This document shows positions 8,616 to 17,737 of a stretch of DNA of 64,000 nt, piece after piece. Position 1 is the stretch's first letter. The number at the start of each line of letters is the position of its first letter. The notes below the pieces were generated by a model. That model saw nothing but the letters and a program-made list of their open reading frames with translations, had not been told where the DNA came from and did not search any database. The position numbers were made by a program, and so were the translations under genes. The DNA is from an uncultured Ruminococcus sp. (GTDB lineage: Bacteria; Bacillota; Clostridia; Oscillospirales; Acutalibacteraceae), in NCBI GenBank assembly GCA_902776375.1, contig CACYPV010000010.1:27442-91441 (forward strand). The letters run 5' to 3'.

Positions 8616-9986
8616 TTAGTTATGCGGTTTTTTGCGAGACATCAAGCACGCGCTCTCGACATGCGCTGTTCTCGGGAACATGTCCACGGGGGTGACTTCC
8701 TCTGTTTTGTAGCCGATCTCGGCAAAGGTTTTCAGATCTCTCGCCAAGGTCGCGGGGTCGCAGGAAACGTAGACCACGCGCTCGGGCGCCATCTTGCCTA
8801 TGGTGCGGACAAGCTCTTCGCCGCAGCCCTTGCGCGGCGGGTCGAGCACCACTACGTCGGGGCGCACACCCTCGCTCTCGAGCCTTGCGGCAGCCTCGGG
8901 CGCGTCGGCACACATGAACCGCGCGTTGCATATACTGTTAACCGCGGCGTTGTTTTCCGCGTCGCGCACTGCGTCCTCGATTATCTCAACGCCGATAAGC
9001 TTTTTGCAGTCCCTCGCCATGCTCAGCCCTATGGTGCCGGTGCCGCAGTAGAGGTCGAGCAGGGTCTCCTCCCCTGTCAGCGCGGCGTATTCGCGCGCCT
9101 TATTGTAAAGCGTCTCGGCTTGTGCGCGGTTGACCTGCCAGAACGAGAACGGAGATATCTTGAATTTCAAGCCGCAAAGCACGTCGGTGATATATCCGCT
9201 GCCGTAGATGACGCGGTTTTTTGCGCCGAGGATAACATTTGTATTTTCTCTATTAGAATTAATAACGACGGTTTTCAGGTTCGGCAAGCCCTCGCGAAGC
9301 ATTTTCAGCAGGATATCCTCCTGCTTCAAGCCGTTGCCGTTGACGACATAACAGACCATCAGCTCGTTCGTCACCTCGCCCAACCTGATATACAGGTGGC
9401 GCAGCCTGCCCTTGCCGGTCGCTTCATCGTAAACGTCGTTGTCGGTTTTTTCCATGAATTCGCGCGTGATACGCATAACGTCGGCAAAGCATTCCGGTTG
9501 CAAAAGGCAGTCGTCACAGTCGATTATCCTGTGGCTGTGCAGCGCGTAAAAGCCCATGCAAAGCCCGCCCTCGCGCGAAAGCCCCACCGGAAGCTGCGCC
9601 TTGTTGCGGTAGCGCAGCGCCCTGTCGCTGCCGATTATCGGCATGACCGGAGCGTCAAGTCCGCCGATGCGTGAAACGGCGTCCGTGACCTTTTGCCGCT
9701 TTATCTCACATTCTTCTTTATAAGAAATATGCCGCCATACGCAGCCGCCGCATTTGCTGAAATACGGGCAGTCGGGCGCGACCCTCGACGGCGCGGGTTT
9801 TATGATTTTTTCGATTTTTCCGAACGCGTAGGATTTTTTGACCTTGAGTATACGCACGTCAAGCTCGTCGCCGACAGCGGAGAGCGGCACGAACACCGCC
9901 ATGCCCTCATCGGTTTTTCCCACGCCGCTGCCCTCCGCGGTTGCTGAGGTTATCGTGAGCGGAACTATATCATTTTTCTTCAACAT
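8616..9986 (-). CDS. rlmD: 23S rRNA (uracil-C5)-methyltransferase, RlmD/RumA type
   Basis: A 456-residue RumA-family enzyme that makes m5U in RNA. It has an N-terminal TRAM domain (1-60), [4Fe-4S] cysteines C73, C79, C82 and C160, SAM motif DLYCGTGTIG (311-320), DPPRKGC (382-388) and the catalytic Cys409 in YVSCDPATL. The end VDMFPRTAHVESACLMSRKK is typical, but its last dozen residues are probably contributed by the inserted island. Without structural evidence the paralogue specificity (position 1939 or 747) is uncertain. It has its own promoter at 10039-10067. Confidence 0.9.
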   Translation of the reverse strand: MLKKNDIVPLTITSATAEGSGVGKTDEGMAVFVPLSAVGDELDVRILKVKKSYAFGKIEKIIKPAPSRVAPDCPYFSKCGGCVWRHISYKEECEIKRQKVTDAVSRIGGLDAPVMPIIGSDRALRYRNKAQLPVGLSREGGLCMGFYALHSHRIIDCDDCLLQPECFADVMRITREFMEKTDNDVYDEATGKGRLRHLYIRLGEVTNELMVCYVVNGNGLKQEDILLKMLREGLPNLKTVVINSNRENTNVILGAKNRVIYGSGYITDVLCGLKFKISPFSFWQVNRAQAETLYNKAREYAALTGEETLLDLYCGTGTIGLSMARDCKKLIGVEIIEDAVRDAENNAAVNSICNARFMCADAPEAAARLESEGVRPDVVVLDPPRKGCGEELVRTIGKMAPERVVYVSCDPATLARDLKTFAEIGYKTEEVTPVDMFPRTAHVESACLMSRKKPHN

Positions 9987-10038
9987 GCTAAATTCCTTTT
10001 TAGAATTATTTTTACTGACTTGCTTGTTATCTGTCTAT

Positions 10039-10067
10039 ATTTTACCATTATATACTGCATTTGGCAA
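10039..10067 (-). promoter_or_regulatory. Sigma-A-type promoter of rlmD
   Basis: On the minus strand TTGCCA and TAAAAT are separated by 17 bases and lie about 50 bases upstream of the rlmD start. Each hexamer matches five of six consensus positions. Confidence 0.6.
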
Positions 10068-10213
10068 TAAAAGAGGTGCAAAATTAGGTATTTATTTTTT
10101 GTCGAAATTGGAATATAATATTAGTTGATGATTGATAGTGTAGGGTTGAAAAACTGCGAAATACACTATTCAAAGTAAATAGTTTACCATTCACTAAAAA
10201 GGGGTGCGTATTT

Positions 10214-11602
10214 GTGGATTACGACAAGCTTTTGAACGAGATCAAAAGAATACATTTCATAGGCATCGGCGGCAGCGGCATGTGCCCCATCGCCGAGATA
10301 TTGATGAGCGAGGGCTTTGAGATTTCGGGCTCCGACATGAACGAGGGCGAAACGCTCGACAAAATGAAGGGCTACGGCATTCCCGTTTACATGGGTCACG
10401 CGGCTGAAAACATCAATGGCGCCGAGCTGGTAGTTTACTCGGCGGCGGTAAAGGAGACGAATCCCGAGCGTCGGGCGGCTGTTGAGCAGGGCATCCCCTG
10501 CATTGAGCGCAGCGTTATGCTGGGCGTTGTTACGCGCCGCTACAAGCGCAGCATCGCGGTATCCGGCACGCATGGAAAGACCTCTACCACGGCGATGCTC
10601 TCGCAGATTTTGATAGGCAGCGGCTTCGACCCCTCGGCTATCATCGGCGGCAAGCTGCCCTTTATCGGCGGCAACAGCTATGTGGGTCAGAGCGATATCA
10701 TCGTATGCGAGGCGTGCGAGTACGTCGACACCTTCCTCGAGCTGAACCCCTTTATTTCGATTATTCTTAACGTCGACGCCGACCACCTCGATTACTTCAA
10801 GAATCTGGATAACATTAAAAAGTCCTTTAACAAATTCGCAAAGCAAACAACGGGTCTGCTTGTAGTCAACGGCGACGACGAGAACACGCTTGACAGCGTT
10901 AGGGACGTCGACCTTGAAAAGATCACCTTCGGCTTCGGCGAAAACTGCGATTACCGCGCCGAAAACGTCAGCGCCGACAAGGGTGTTCACGAGCAGTACG
11001 ACCTTTACAACAATGGCGAAAAGCTGTGCAATATCAAGCTTATCGTGCCCGGCAAGCACAACGTTTACAACTCTTTGGCGGCAGCCGCGACCGCGCATTA
11101 TCTGGGCGCGACTCCTGCCGAGATCAGCGAGAACCTGCACAAATTCGGCGGAGTTCACCGCCGCTTTGAGATACTCGGCACGCCCTGCGGCATCACCGTA
11201 GCGGACGACTTTGCCCACCACCCCACCGAGCTCACCGCAACCCTCAACGCCGCTATGAAGATGGGCTTTAGAAAGGTTTGGGCTGTTTTCCAGCCGCACA
11301 CCTTCTCGCGCACCGCTATGCTGCTTGACGACTTCGCCAAGGCGCTCAGCATTCCCGACGTCGCGATCATCTCTGAGATCCTGCCCGTTCGCGAGACCAA
11401 CACCTACAACATCTATTCGCGCGATCTGGGCGCTAAGGTGCCCGGCTCCGTTTGCCTCGACACCTTTGAAGAGATCACCGACTACGTGTGCGAGAACGCC
11501 AAGGAGGGCGACCTGATACTCACAATGGGCGGCGGCAACGTGTACATGTGCGCCAACAAGATATTAAAGCAGCTTCAGTTTATGGAAGAAAACAAGAATT
11601 AG
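10214..11602 (+). CDS. murC: UDP-N-acetylmuramate--L-alanine ligase
   Basis: A 462-residue Mur ligase that adds L-alanine to UDP-MurNAc in cytoplasmic peptidoglycan precursor synthesis. The N-terminal UDP-binding domain has FIGIGGSGM (16-24). The ATP-binding loop VSGTHGKTSTTA is near residue 115, the central domain has NVDADHLDYF, and the C-terminal domain has DDFAHHPTEL. It starts with GTG behind AAGGGG nine bases upstream. It stands alone here, opposite to htrA, not inside a cell-division cluster. Confidence 0.93.
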   Translation: MDYDKLLNEIKRIHFIGIGGSGMCPIAEILMSEGFEISGSDMNEGETLDKMKGYGIPVYMGHAAENINGAELVVYSAAVKETNPERRAAVEQGIPCIERSVMLGVVTRRYKRSIAVSGTHGKTSTTAMLSQILIGSGFDPSAIIGGKLPFIGGNSYVGQSDIIVCEACEYVDTFLELNPFISIILNVDADHLDYFKNLDNIKKSFNKFAKQTTGLLVVNGDDENTLDSVRDVDLEKITFGFGENCDYRAENVSADKGVHEQYDLYNNGEKLCNIKLIVPGKHNVYNSLAAAATAHYLGATPAEISENLHKFGGVHRRFEILGTPCGITVADDFAHHPTELTATLNAAMKMGFRKVWAVFQPHTFSRTAMLLDDFAKALSIPDVAIISEILPVRETNTYNIYSRDLGAKVPGSVCLDTFEEITDYVCENAKEGDLILTMGGGNVYMCANKILKQLQFMEENKN

Positions 11603-11605
11603 TTT

Positions 11606-11650
11606 TAGCTGTCACTGTTAATTGTTAATCGTTAATTGTTAATTGTAAAA
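11606..11650. repeat. Tandem TTAATTG repeat after murC
   Basis: Four to five copies of a seven-to-eight-base unit (GTTAATT, one variant GTTAATC) begin a few bases past the murC stop. This is the same class of short repeat found at other gene ends in the window, here without a GC-rich core of either type. Confidence 0.7.
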
Positions 11651-11656
11651 TATGCG

Positions 11657-11694
11657 CAACAGCGCCCCGAGGTTTTAGCCCCGGGGCGTTGTTG
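11657..11694. terminator. Hairpin between convergent murC and htrA
   Basis: CAACAGCGCCCCG pairs with CGGGGCGTTGTTG across a short loop. It lies between two convergent genes, where a shared terminator is expected. Neither side has a strong T run, so terminator activity is uncertain. Confidence 0.45.
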
Positions 11695-11736
11695 TTATAA
11701 GGAGATCATTTATGAAAATGGGAGAAAGCTTAGTTA

Positions 11737-13380
11737 TTACCAATCAAGAAGATGCTTCCAAAGACTGTCGATGGAATTGTAATCGTCTCTGTTATCCTCC
11801 TGAGTGTTGGGCTTGGCTGACGGAACATACTCGGTGAGCTCAAGCCGGATATCCTGAGTCCTGCCTGAACGCAGTACGGTAAAGGTCACGGTGTCGCCCA
11901 CCTTGCTCTTGTCAAGCGCCTTTGAGATGTCGGATTCCGTTGAGACCTCGGTGCCGTTCACCGCGGTTATCAGGTCGCCGGAAAGGAAGCCCGCGCTCTC
12001 TGCGTTGGAACCCTTGTCGACAGAAAGGACGTATACGCCGAGCTGATTTACGTTGTAATAGAACGCGGTGTCGTATGAGCTGATGTCAACGAACTGCATA
12101 CCCGTGTCGATCTTGCCGGTAACGTAGCCGTAATCCTTCAAGTCCTTGATAATGTTGACAACGTTGTTGATCGGGATAGCGAAGGCGATACCCTCTACCT
12201 CGGTCGCGCTGTCCTTAGCGTTTACTATGCCCACGAGCTCGCCGTTTGCATTGAACAGACCGCCGCCCGAGTTGCCGGGGCTGATCTGCGCGTTGGTCTG
12301 GAGCAGGGTGAGGTTTTTGTTTTCGATAGTTACCTCACGTGCCAGCGCGCTGATGATACCGTCGGTAACGGTGCCGCCGAGTGTGCCAAGCGGGTTGCCG
12401 ATAGCGATAACATAGTCGCCTACGACAAGGTTGCTGCTGTTGCCGAAGGTCGCCGCCTGAAGACCTGTCGCGTCCACTTTGAGCAGCGCGATATCATTGT
12501 CCTCGTCACTGCCGATGAGCTTAGCGTCGTAGGTCGTTGTGCCGTCGCGCAGGGTAACGGTGATCTTGCTGGCGTCGTCGATAACGTGGTGGTTGGTGAT
12601 AATATAACCGTCCTCCGAGATTATCACGCCCGAGCCCGCGCCCTTAGTGACGTACTGCTGAGAGAAGCCGCCGGATTTGGTAGCCTCGGTCGCTATCTCA
12701 ACAACGCTGTTCGCGGTCTGCTTTACGATATCCGAGGTCGTCGTCGCGCCGGAGCCCGAGGTAGAAACAGCGGGCTTTGAGGCGGAAACGTTCTTGCCGT
12801 CGGTCGCCTTGCTAAAGACGTCCTGAGTAGCCGAGGTCTGCTCGCTGCCCGAGTTTGACAGCTTGCTTGCGACGAAGCCACCGCCGAATCCCAGCGCCGT
12901 CGAGCCCAGAAGAGCGACCGCGAGCATTGCGGCTACAAAGCCCTTTGAAGCTGCCTTTGGAGAACTGCCGGCTTTGGCTGCCTTGGGAGCCGTCGCTGCT
13001 TGCGCGCTCTGAGCGCCGTACTGCTGCGACCACTGTGAACCGGTCTGCGCCTCAGGCTGCGAGTAATCCTCGTAAGGGTTGGCGTCTTGCTGAGTGCCGT
13101 AGGCGTTGTCGTAATAACTGCCGTTATTTGACATATCGGTCGAAAACGCGTCGTCGTAGTTGTTGGGGTTGTGGGAAGCGTCGCGGTTGTTGCCGTTTAT
13201 ATATGAATAGTGGTACTCGCCGTCGGCATAGTTGCGTTCGGGGTTCCACTCGTATGAGCTTTCGACCGCTACCTCCTCGGTCCTTGCGGTATCATCCGCG
13301 TAGTTATCGCGGATGTTTTCGGTTTCACCTATATTCTCGGATCCGCCGAAGTTTTCGTTATCAAAATAATGGTCTGACAT
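11737..13380 (-). CDS. htrA: HtrA/DegP-like membrane-anchored serine protease
   Basis: A 547-residue trypsin-like protease with a C-terminal PDZ domain. A long, polar, acidic and tyrosine-rich N-terminal region (1-145) precedes one transmembrane helix (about 148-172), so the protease faces outside. The triad is H265 (ITNHHVID), D296 (DEDNDIALL) and S371 (PGNSGGG). PDZ spans about 430-525. These enzymes degrade or fold misfolded envelope proteins. The start at 13380 is chosen for AAGGAGG eight bases upstream; the open frame extends further to 13512 without a ribosome site. Confidence 0.9.
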   Translation of the reverse strand: MSDHYFDNENFGGSENIGETENIRDNYADDTARTEEVAVESSYEWNPERNYADGEYHYSYINGNNRDASHNPNNYDDAFSTDMSNNGSYYDNAYGTQQDANPYEDYSQPEAQTGSQWSQQYGAQSAQAATAPKAAKAGSSPKAASKGFVAAMLAVALLGSTALGFGGGFVASKLSNSGSEQTSATQDVFSKATDGKNVSASKPAVSTSGSGATTTSDIVKQTANSVVEIATEATKSGGFSQQYVTKGAGSGVIISEDGYIITNHHVIDDASKITVTLRDGTTTYDAKLIGSDEDNDIALLKVDATGLQAATFGNSSNLVVGDYVIAIGNPLGTLGGTVTDGIISALAREVTIENKNLTLLQTNAQISPGNSGGGLFNANGELVGIVNAKDSATEVEGIAFAIPINNVVNIIKDLKDYGYVTGKIDTGMQFVDISSYDTAFYYNVNQLGVYVLSVDKGSNAESAGFLSGDLITAVNGTEVSTESDISKALDKSKVGDTVTFTVLRSGRTQDIRLELTEYVPSAKPNTQEDNRDDYNSIDSLWKHLLDW

Positions 13381-13644
13381 TATTATTCCTCCTTCTTTTC
13401 TTGCGGAAGTGTTTTTGTTTTTTGATGTTGTACACATAATAATACCCCAAAGTGAAAACTGTATGAAATGAAGATGAAAAAAAGAGGATTTTTCTTGAAT
13501 ATTATTTGACAAAACGGGTTTTTGCGCGGTTTATTTTAATAATATAATGTAATAAGCCTTTTTCATGATCATCAACGCGGCGCGGCTTTGCTTCACGGGC
13601 GCACAAAGACCTTTATATACAGTGTTTACTGTACCGCCAAACGG
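13381..13644. other. Divergent intergenic region between htrA and acn
   Basis: AT-rich spacer holding the htrA ribosome site and probably its promoter. No -10/-35 pair for htrA is convincing. A TTGACA at 13506-13511 on the plus strand lacks a good -10. No further gene or RNA was recognised. Confidence 0.5.
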
Positions 13645-13673
13645 TTGACTTTCCTTTAGGATTGTTATATAAT
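13645..13673 (+). promoter_or_regulatory. Near-consensus sigma-A promoter of acn-icd-rex
   Basis: TTGACT (13645-13650), a 17-base spacer and a perfect TATAAT (13668-13673), about 50 bases upstream of the aconitase ATG. It is among the best promoters in the window, which suits an operon held down by a repressor. Confidence 0.85.
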
Positions 13674-13679
13674 TAACGA
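13662..13679 (+). promoter_or_regulatory. Rex-type operator overlapping the -10
   Basis: TTGTTATATAATTAACGA matches 12 of the 14 fixed positions of the Rex consensus TTGTTAANNNNTTAACAA and covers the -10 hexamer. Rex is encoded by the third gene of this operon, so autoregulation by NADH/NAD+ is inferred. Confidence 0.7.
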
Positions 13680-13723
13680 GAAAGCTTCTATATAAAAAGC
13701 GAAAAAAAACAGGAGGAATCACA

Positions 13724-15655
13724 ATGGGATACACAATTGCGCAAAAAATCATTAAAGAGCATCTTGTGTCGGGCGAAATGACCGTCGGAACCGACGTCGG
13801 TCTTAAAATCGACCAGACCCTGACTCAGGACGCTACAGGCACAATGGCTTACATCGAGTACGAGGCGATGGGGATCCCCCGCGTCAAAACCGAAAAGAGC
13901 GTTGCCTACATAGACCACAACACACTTCAAACCGGCTTTGAGAACGCCGACGACCACCGCTTTATACAGTCCGTCTGCAAAAAGCACGGCATTTATTTCT
14001 CTCGCCCCGGCAACGGAATTTGCCACCAAGTACACCTTGAACGCTTCGGCAAGCCCGGCAAGACCCTTATCGGCTCCGACAGCCACACCCCCACCGGCGG
14101 CGGTATCGGCATGCTCGCTATCGGCGCGGGCGGTCTGGACGTAGCCGTAGCTATGGGCGGCGGCGCATACTATATCACCATGCCCAAGATGGTTCGCGTA
14201 AACCTCACCGGCAAGCTCAGCCCGTGGGTTTCCGCCAAGGATATCATCCTCGCTGTGCTGCGCGTTATGAGCGTTAAGGGCGGCGTGGGCAAAATAGTCG
14301 AGTACGGCGGCGAGGGCGTAAAGACCCTGAGCGTGCCCGAAAGAGCTACCATCACCAACATGGGCGCCGAGCTGGGCGCCACCACCTCTATCTTCCCCTC
14401 CGACGAGACCACACGCGCCTTCCTTAAGGCTCAGGACAGAGAAGAGGATTATGTTGAGCTGAGCGCAGACGCAGACGCGGTTTACGACGAGGTTATCGAA
14501 ATCGACCTCAGCGAGCTTGAGCCGCTTGCAGCTTGTCCGCACTCCCCCGACAACATCAAGACAATAAAAGAGCTTGAGGGCAAGACGGTCGATCAGGTTT
14601 GCATCGGCTCCTGCACCAATTCAAGCTATCTCGATATGATGCGCGTCGCGCACATTTTAAAGGGCAAAAAGGTTGCCGACAACGTTTCGCTCGCCATCGC
14701 CCCCGGCAGCAAGCAGGTGTTCAACATGCTGGCGCTCAACGGAGCACTCGGCGACATGATCGCGGCCGGCGCGCGTATCCTCGAAAGCGCCTGCGGCCCC
14801 TGCATCGGAATGGGTCAGTCCCCGAACAGCAAGGGCGTTTCGCTGCGCACCTTCAACCGCAACTTCGAGGGCAGAAGCGGCACAGCCGACGGACAGATCT
14901 ATCTTGTATCTCCCGAAACCGCGGCGGTCTCCGCGCTCGCCGGCGTGTTCACCGACCCGAGATGTCTCGGCGAGGCGGCTGATATAGCAATGCCCGAAAA
15001 ATTCCTTATCAACGACAACATGGTCATCGACCCCGCTCCCGTTGAGGAGATGGACAGCGTTGAGATCCTGCGCGGCCCCAACATCAAGGAATATCCCAAG
15101 ACAAGTCCGCTCACCGACAGCATCGAGGCTTCATGCTCGCTCAAGGTCGGCGACAATATCACCACCGATCACATCATGCCCGCGGGCGCAAAGATCCTGC
15201 CCCTGCGCTCCAATATTCCGAAAATCTCCGAGCACTGCTTCACCGTATGCGACACCGAATTCCCGGCAAGGGCTAAGGCTCTGGGCAAGAGCGTTATCGT
15301 CGGCGGCGAAAACTACGGACAGGGCTCGTCCCGTGAGCACGCGGCGCTTGCTCCGCTCTACCTCGGCGTTAAGGCTGTGCTGGTAAAGAGCTTCGCGCGT
15401 ATCCACAAGAGCAACCTCATCAACGCCGGCATCCTGCCCCTCACCTTCAAGGACGCATCCGATTACGACAAGATCAAGCTCGGCGACATGCTCTCGCTGC
15501 CCAATGTAAAGGATGAGATCGCGGCGGCTGAGGACGTAACCGTAGTTAACGAAACCACCGGCGAAAGCTTTAAGGCGGAATGTGAGCTGTCCGACAGAAC
15601 AAGAGCGATAATCATCGCGGGCGGACTGCTTGACTATACAAAGGAGAACAGCTAA
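13724..15655 (+). CDS. acn: Aconitate hydratase
   Basis: A 643-residue monomeric [4Fe-4S] aconitase that interconverts citrate and isocitrate. Cluster ligands are visible in IGSCTNSSY and [10 protein letters not shown]. Substrate-site motifs include [11 protein letters not shown] near residue 118 and [15 protein letters not shown] near residue 525. The length fits the shorter clostridial/mitochondrial-like type rather than AcnA of enteric bacteria. Its TAA overlaps the icd ATG by one base, so the two are translationally coupled. Confidence 0.93.
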   Translation: MGYTIAQKIIKEHLVSGEMTVGTDVGLKIDQTLTQDATGTMAYIEYEAMGIPRVKTEKSVAYIDHNTLQTGFENADDHRFIQSVCKKHGIYFSRPGNGICHQVHLERFGKPGKTLIGSDSHTPTGGGIGMLAIGAGGLDVAVAMGGGAYYITMPKMVRVNLTGKLSPWVSAKDIILAVLRVMSVKGGVGKIVEYGGEGVKTLSVPERATITNMGAELGATTSIFPSDETTRAFLKAQDREEDYVELSADADAVYDEVIEIDLSELEPLAACPHSPDNIKTIKELEGKTVDQVCIGSCTNSSYLDMMRVAHILKGKKVADNVSLAIAPGSKQVFNMLALNGALGDMIAAGARILESACGPCIGMGQSPNSKGVSLRTFNRNFEGRSGTADGQIYLVSPETAAVSALAGVFTDPRCLGEAADIAMPEKFLINDNMVIDPAPVEEMDSVEILRGPNIKEYPKTSPLTDSIEASCSLKVGDNITTDHIMPAGAKILPLRSNIPKISEHCFTVCDTEFPARAKALGKSVIVGGENYGQGSSREHAALAPLYLGVKAVLVKSFARIHKSNLINAGILPLTFKDASDYDKIKLGDMLSLPNVKDEIAAAEDVTVVNETTGESFKAECELSDRTRAIIIAGGLLDYTKENS

Positions 15656-16863
15656 TGGACAAGATTCAAATGAAAACGCCGCTCGTCGAGATGGACGGCG
15701 ACGAGATGACCAGAGTTATCTGGCAGCAGCTCAAGGATATTTTGATAACTCCCTATGTGGATCTGAAAACCGAATACTATGATCTGGGTCTTAAAATGCG
15801 CAACGACACGAACGACCAGATCACCATTGACAGCGCCAACGCTACCAAAAAATACGGCGTTGCGGTCAAGTGCGCTACCATCACGCCCAACGCGGCAAGA
15901 ATGACCGAGTACAACTTAAAGAGCATGTGGAAGTCGCCGAACGGCACTATCAGAGCTATCCTCGACGGCACCGTTTTCCGCAGCCCGATACTCGTCAAGG
16001 GCATCATCCCCTACATCCCCACTTGGAAAAAGCCCATCTGCATTGCGCGTCACGCTTACGGCGACGTTTACAAGAACACCGAAATGCGCGTTGAGGCGGG
16101 CAGCAAGGCGGAGCTTTGCGTAACCAAGCCCGACGGCACCGAGGAGCGCAGCACTATTTTTGACTTTACCACCGACGGCGTTATCCAGGGCATGCACAAC
16201 CTTGACAAGAGTATTTCGTCCTTTGCGAGAAGCTGCTTCAACTACGCGCTCGATCAGAAGCTTGACGTGTGGTTCGCAACAAAGGACACCATCAGCAAGA
16301 TCTACGACCACCGTTTCAAGGATATCTTTGCCGAGATATTCGAGAACGAGTACAAGGATAAATTCGACGACGCGGGCATCGAGTTCTTCTACACCCTTAT
16401 CGACGACGCTGTAGCGCGCGTAATCCGCAGTGAGGGCGGCTACATGTGGGCGTGCAAGAACTACGACGGCGACGTTATGAGCGACATGATCGCGACCGCC
16501 TTCGGTTCGCTCGCCATGATGACCAGCGTGCTGGTATCCCCCGACGGCATATACGAGTACGAGGCGGCGCACGGCACCGTTCAGCGCCACTATTACAAGT
16601 ACCTCAAGGGCGAAGAGACCTCTACCAACTCCGTAGCGACTATCTTCGCGTGGACAGGCGCGCTGAGAAAGCGCGGCGAGCTCGACAAGCTGCCCGACCT
16701 TATGGCGTTTGCCGACAAGCTTGAAAAGGCTACCATACAAACCATCGAGGACGGCGTAATGACGGGCGACCTCTATTTGATCTCCACACTGCCCAACAAG
16801 CAGAAGGTCAGCACCGAAGCGTTCCTCAACGCCATTAACGAGCGTTTGGCAGCAATGCTATAA
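15655..16863 (+). CDS. icd: Isocitrate dehydrogenase (NADP+, eukaryote-like dimeric type)
   Basis: A 402-residue enzyme oxidising isocitrate to 2-oxoglutarate. The start [13 protein letters not shown], substrate loop [16 protein letters not shown] and metal ligands in YKNYDGD-like and DD motifs match the homodimeric subfamily II shared with eukaryotes. With aconitase it makes the oxidative branch to 2-oxoglutarate and glutamate; no full TCA cycle is implied. Confidence 0.92.
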   Translation: MDKIQMKTPLVEMDGDEMTRVIWQQLKDILITPYVDLKTEYYDLGLKMRNDTNDQITIDSANATKKYGVAVKCATITPNAARMTEYNLKSMWKSPNGTIRAILDGTVFRSPILVKGIIPYIPTWKKPICIARHAYGDVYKNTEMRVEAGSKAELCVTKPDGTEERSTIFDFTTDGVIQGMHNLDKSISSFARSCFNYALDQKLDVWFATKDTISKIYDHRFKDIFAEIFENEYKDKFDDAGIEFFYTLIDDAVARVIRSEGGYMWACKNYDGDVMSDMIATAFGSLAMMTSVLVSPDGIYEYEAAHGTVQRHYYKYLKGEETSTNSVATIFAWTGALRKRGELDKLPDLMAFADKLEKATIQTIEDGVMTGDLYLISTLPNKQKVSTEAFLNAINERLAAML

Positions 16864-16894
16864 TCATCTACGACAACAAAGGAGTTAAGACGTA

Positions 16895-17536
16895 ATGTCT
16901 AAGAACGACAACATCTCGATGTTGGTTATCAGGCGGCTGCCGCGCTATTACCGCTTTTTGTCCGAGCTTGAAGAGCAGCACACAGAGCGCATTTCCTCAA
17001 ACAAGCTAGCTCAAATAATGAACGTCACCGCCTCGCAGGTCAGGCAGGATCTAAACTGCTTCGGCGGCTTCGGTCAGCAGGGCTACGGCTACAGCGTCAG
17101 CCAGCTTAAAGAGGAGATAAGCAACATCCTCGGGCTGAACCACGGCTACAAGGCGATCCTTATCGGCGCGGGCAACTTCGGCACGGCGGTGGCAAAGCAC
17201 CTCGATTTTAAAAAGCTGGGCTTCGAGCTGGTCGGCGGCTTCGAGATAGACCGCGAAAAGTTCGGCGAAACGCTGGGCGATATCGTTATCCGCGACGAGG
17301 CGGAGCTCGAGAGCTTTTGCACCGAGAATCATGTTGACGCGGCTTTTCTCTGCGTGCCCCGCCAGAATGTTGAAAGCACGCTGGAGCGGCTTTACCGCCT
17401 GGGAATAAAATGTTATTGGAATTTCAGCCACTACGACATCTCCGCCAAATACAACGACACTGTGGTTGAAAACGTACATCTCAGCGACAACCTTATGACC
17501 CTCTGCTACCGCATGACTAACAGAGGAGAGCAATGA
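16895..17536 (+). CDS. rex: Redox-sensing transcriptional repressor Rex
   Basis: A 213-residue repressor. The N-terminal winged helix (1-80) has SNKLAQIMNVTASQVRQDL. The C-terminal Rossmann domain has LIGAGNFGTAVA (about 88-99) for NADH. NADH binding releases it from DNA, de-repressing fermentation and redox genes. It is the last gene of acn-icd-rex, with AAGGAG ten bases upstream. The operator in front of acn suggests it regulates its own operon; the hydrogenase promoters show no clear Rex site. Confidence 0.93.
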   Translation: MSKNDNISMLVIRRLPRYYRFLSELEEQHTERISSNKLAQIMNVTASQVRQDLNCFGGFGQQGYGYSVSQLKEEISNILGLNHGYKAILIGAGNFGTAVAKHLDFKKLGFELVGGFEIDREKFGETLGDIVIRDEAELESFCTENHVDAAFLCVPRQNVESTLERLYRLGIKCYWNFSHYDISAKYNDTVVENVHLSDNLMTLCYRMTNRGEQ

Positions 17537-17572
17537 ATCAAAAGTTGAGAGTTTAGATTTTATAGTTTTTTC

Positions 17573-17617
17573 GGGAACGCCGGTATTGCAGCCGGCGTTT
17601 CCTTTTTGTCAATTACA
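17573..17617 (+). terminator. Rho-independent terminator after rex
   Basis: GGAACGCCGG and CCGGCGTTTCC form a ten-base stem with an eight-base loop followed by TTTTT. It closes the acn-icd-rex transcript. Confidence 0.9.
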
Positions 17618-17662
17618 GCAAAAAAACTCTTCAAATAGCCAAAAAGTAATGAAATTTACAAA

Positions 17663-17691
17663 TTGCATTGTCAGCGATTCAGTGATATAAT
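17663..17691 (+). promoter_or_regulatory. Sigma-A promoter of typA
   Basis: TTGCAT, a 17-base spacer and TATAAT, ending about 45 bases before the typA start. Confidence 0.7.
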
Positions 17692-17737
17692 TAGCATGTA
17701 AAATTATGTTATTCTAAAATGAATCGGAGTAATTAAA

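Larger units (their letters stand above)
6525..8663. mobile_element. Small AT-rich island inserted in the 3' end of rlmD
   Basis: The island is bounded by an exact 13-bp direct repeat, CGCTCTCGACATG, at 6525-6537 and 8651-8663. Both copies lie in the HVES codons of rlmD sequence. Between them the DNA is strikingly AT-rich compared with both neighbours and holds one cargo gene (DUF262). No integrase is present, so it is either a decayed integrative element or one moved in trans. The 3' end of rumA/rlmD-type genes is a known target of integrative elements in Firmicutes. Three 30-bp iterons sit near one end. Confidence 0.65.

Noticed and set aside
10184-11299. Long minus-strand open frame opposite murC (371 codons)
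   Set aside because: It shadows murC, has no recognisable domain or ribosome site, and its composition follows the antisense of a GC-rich gene.
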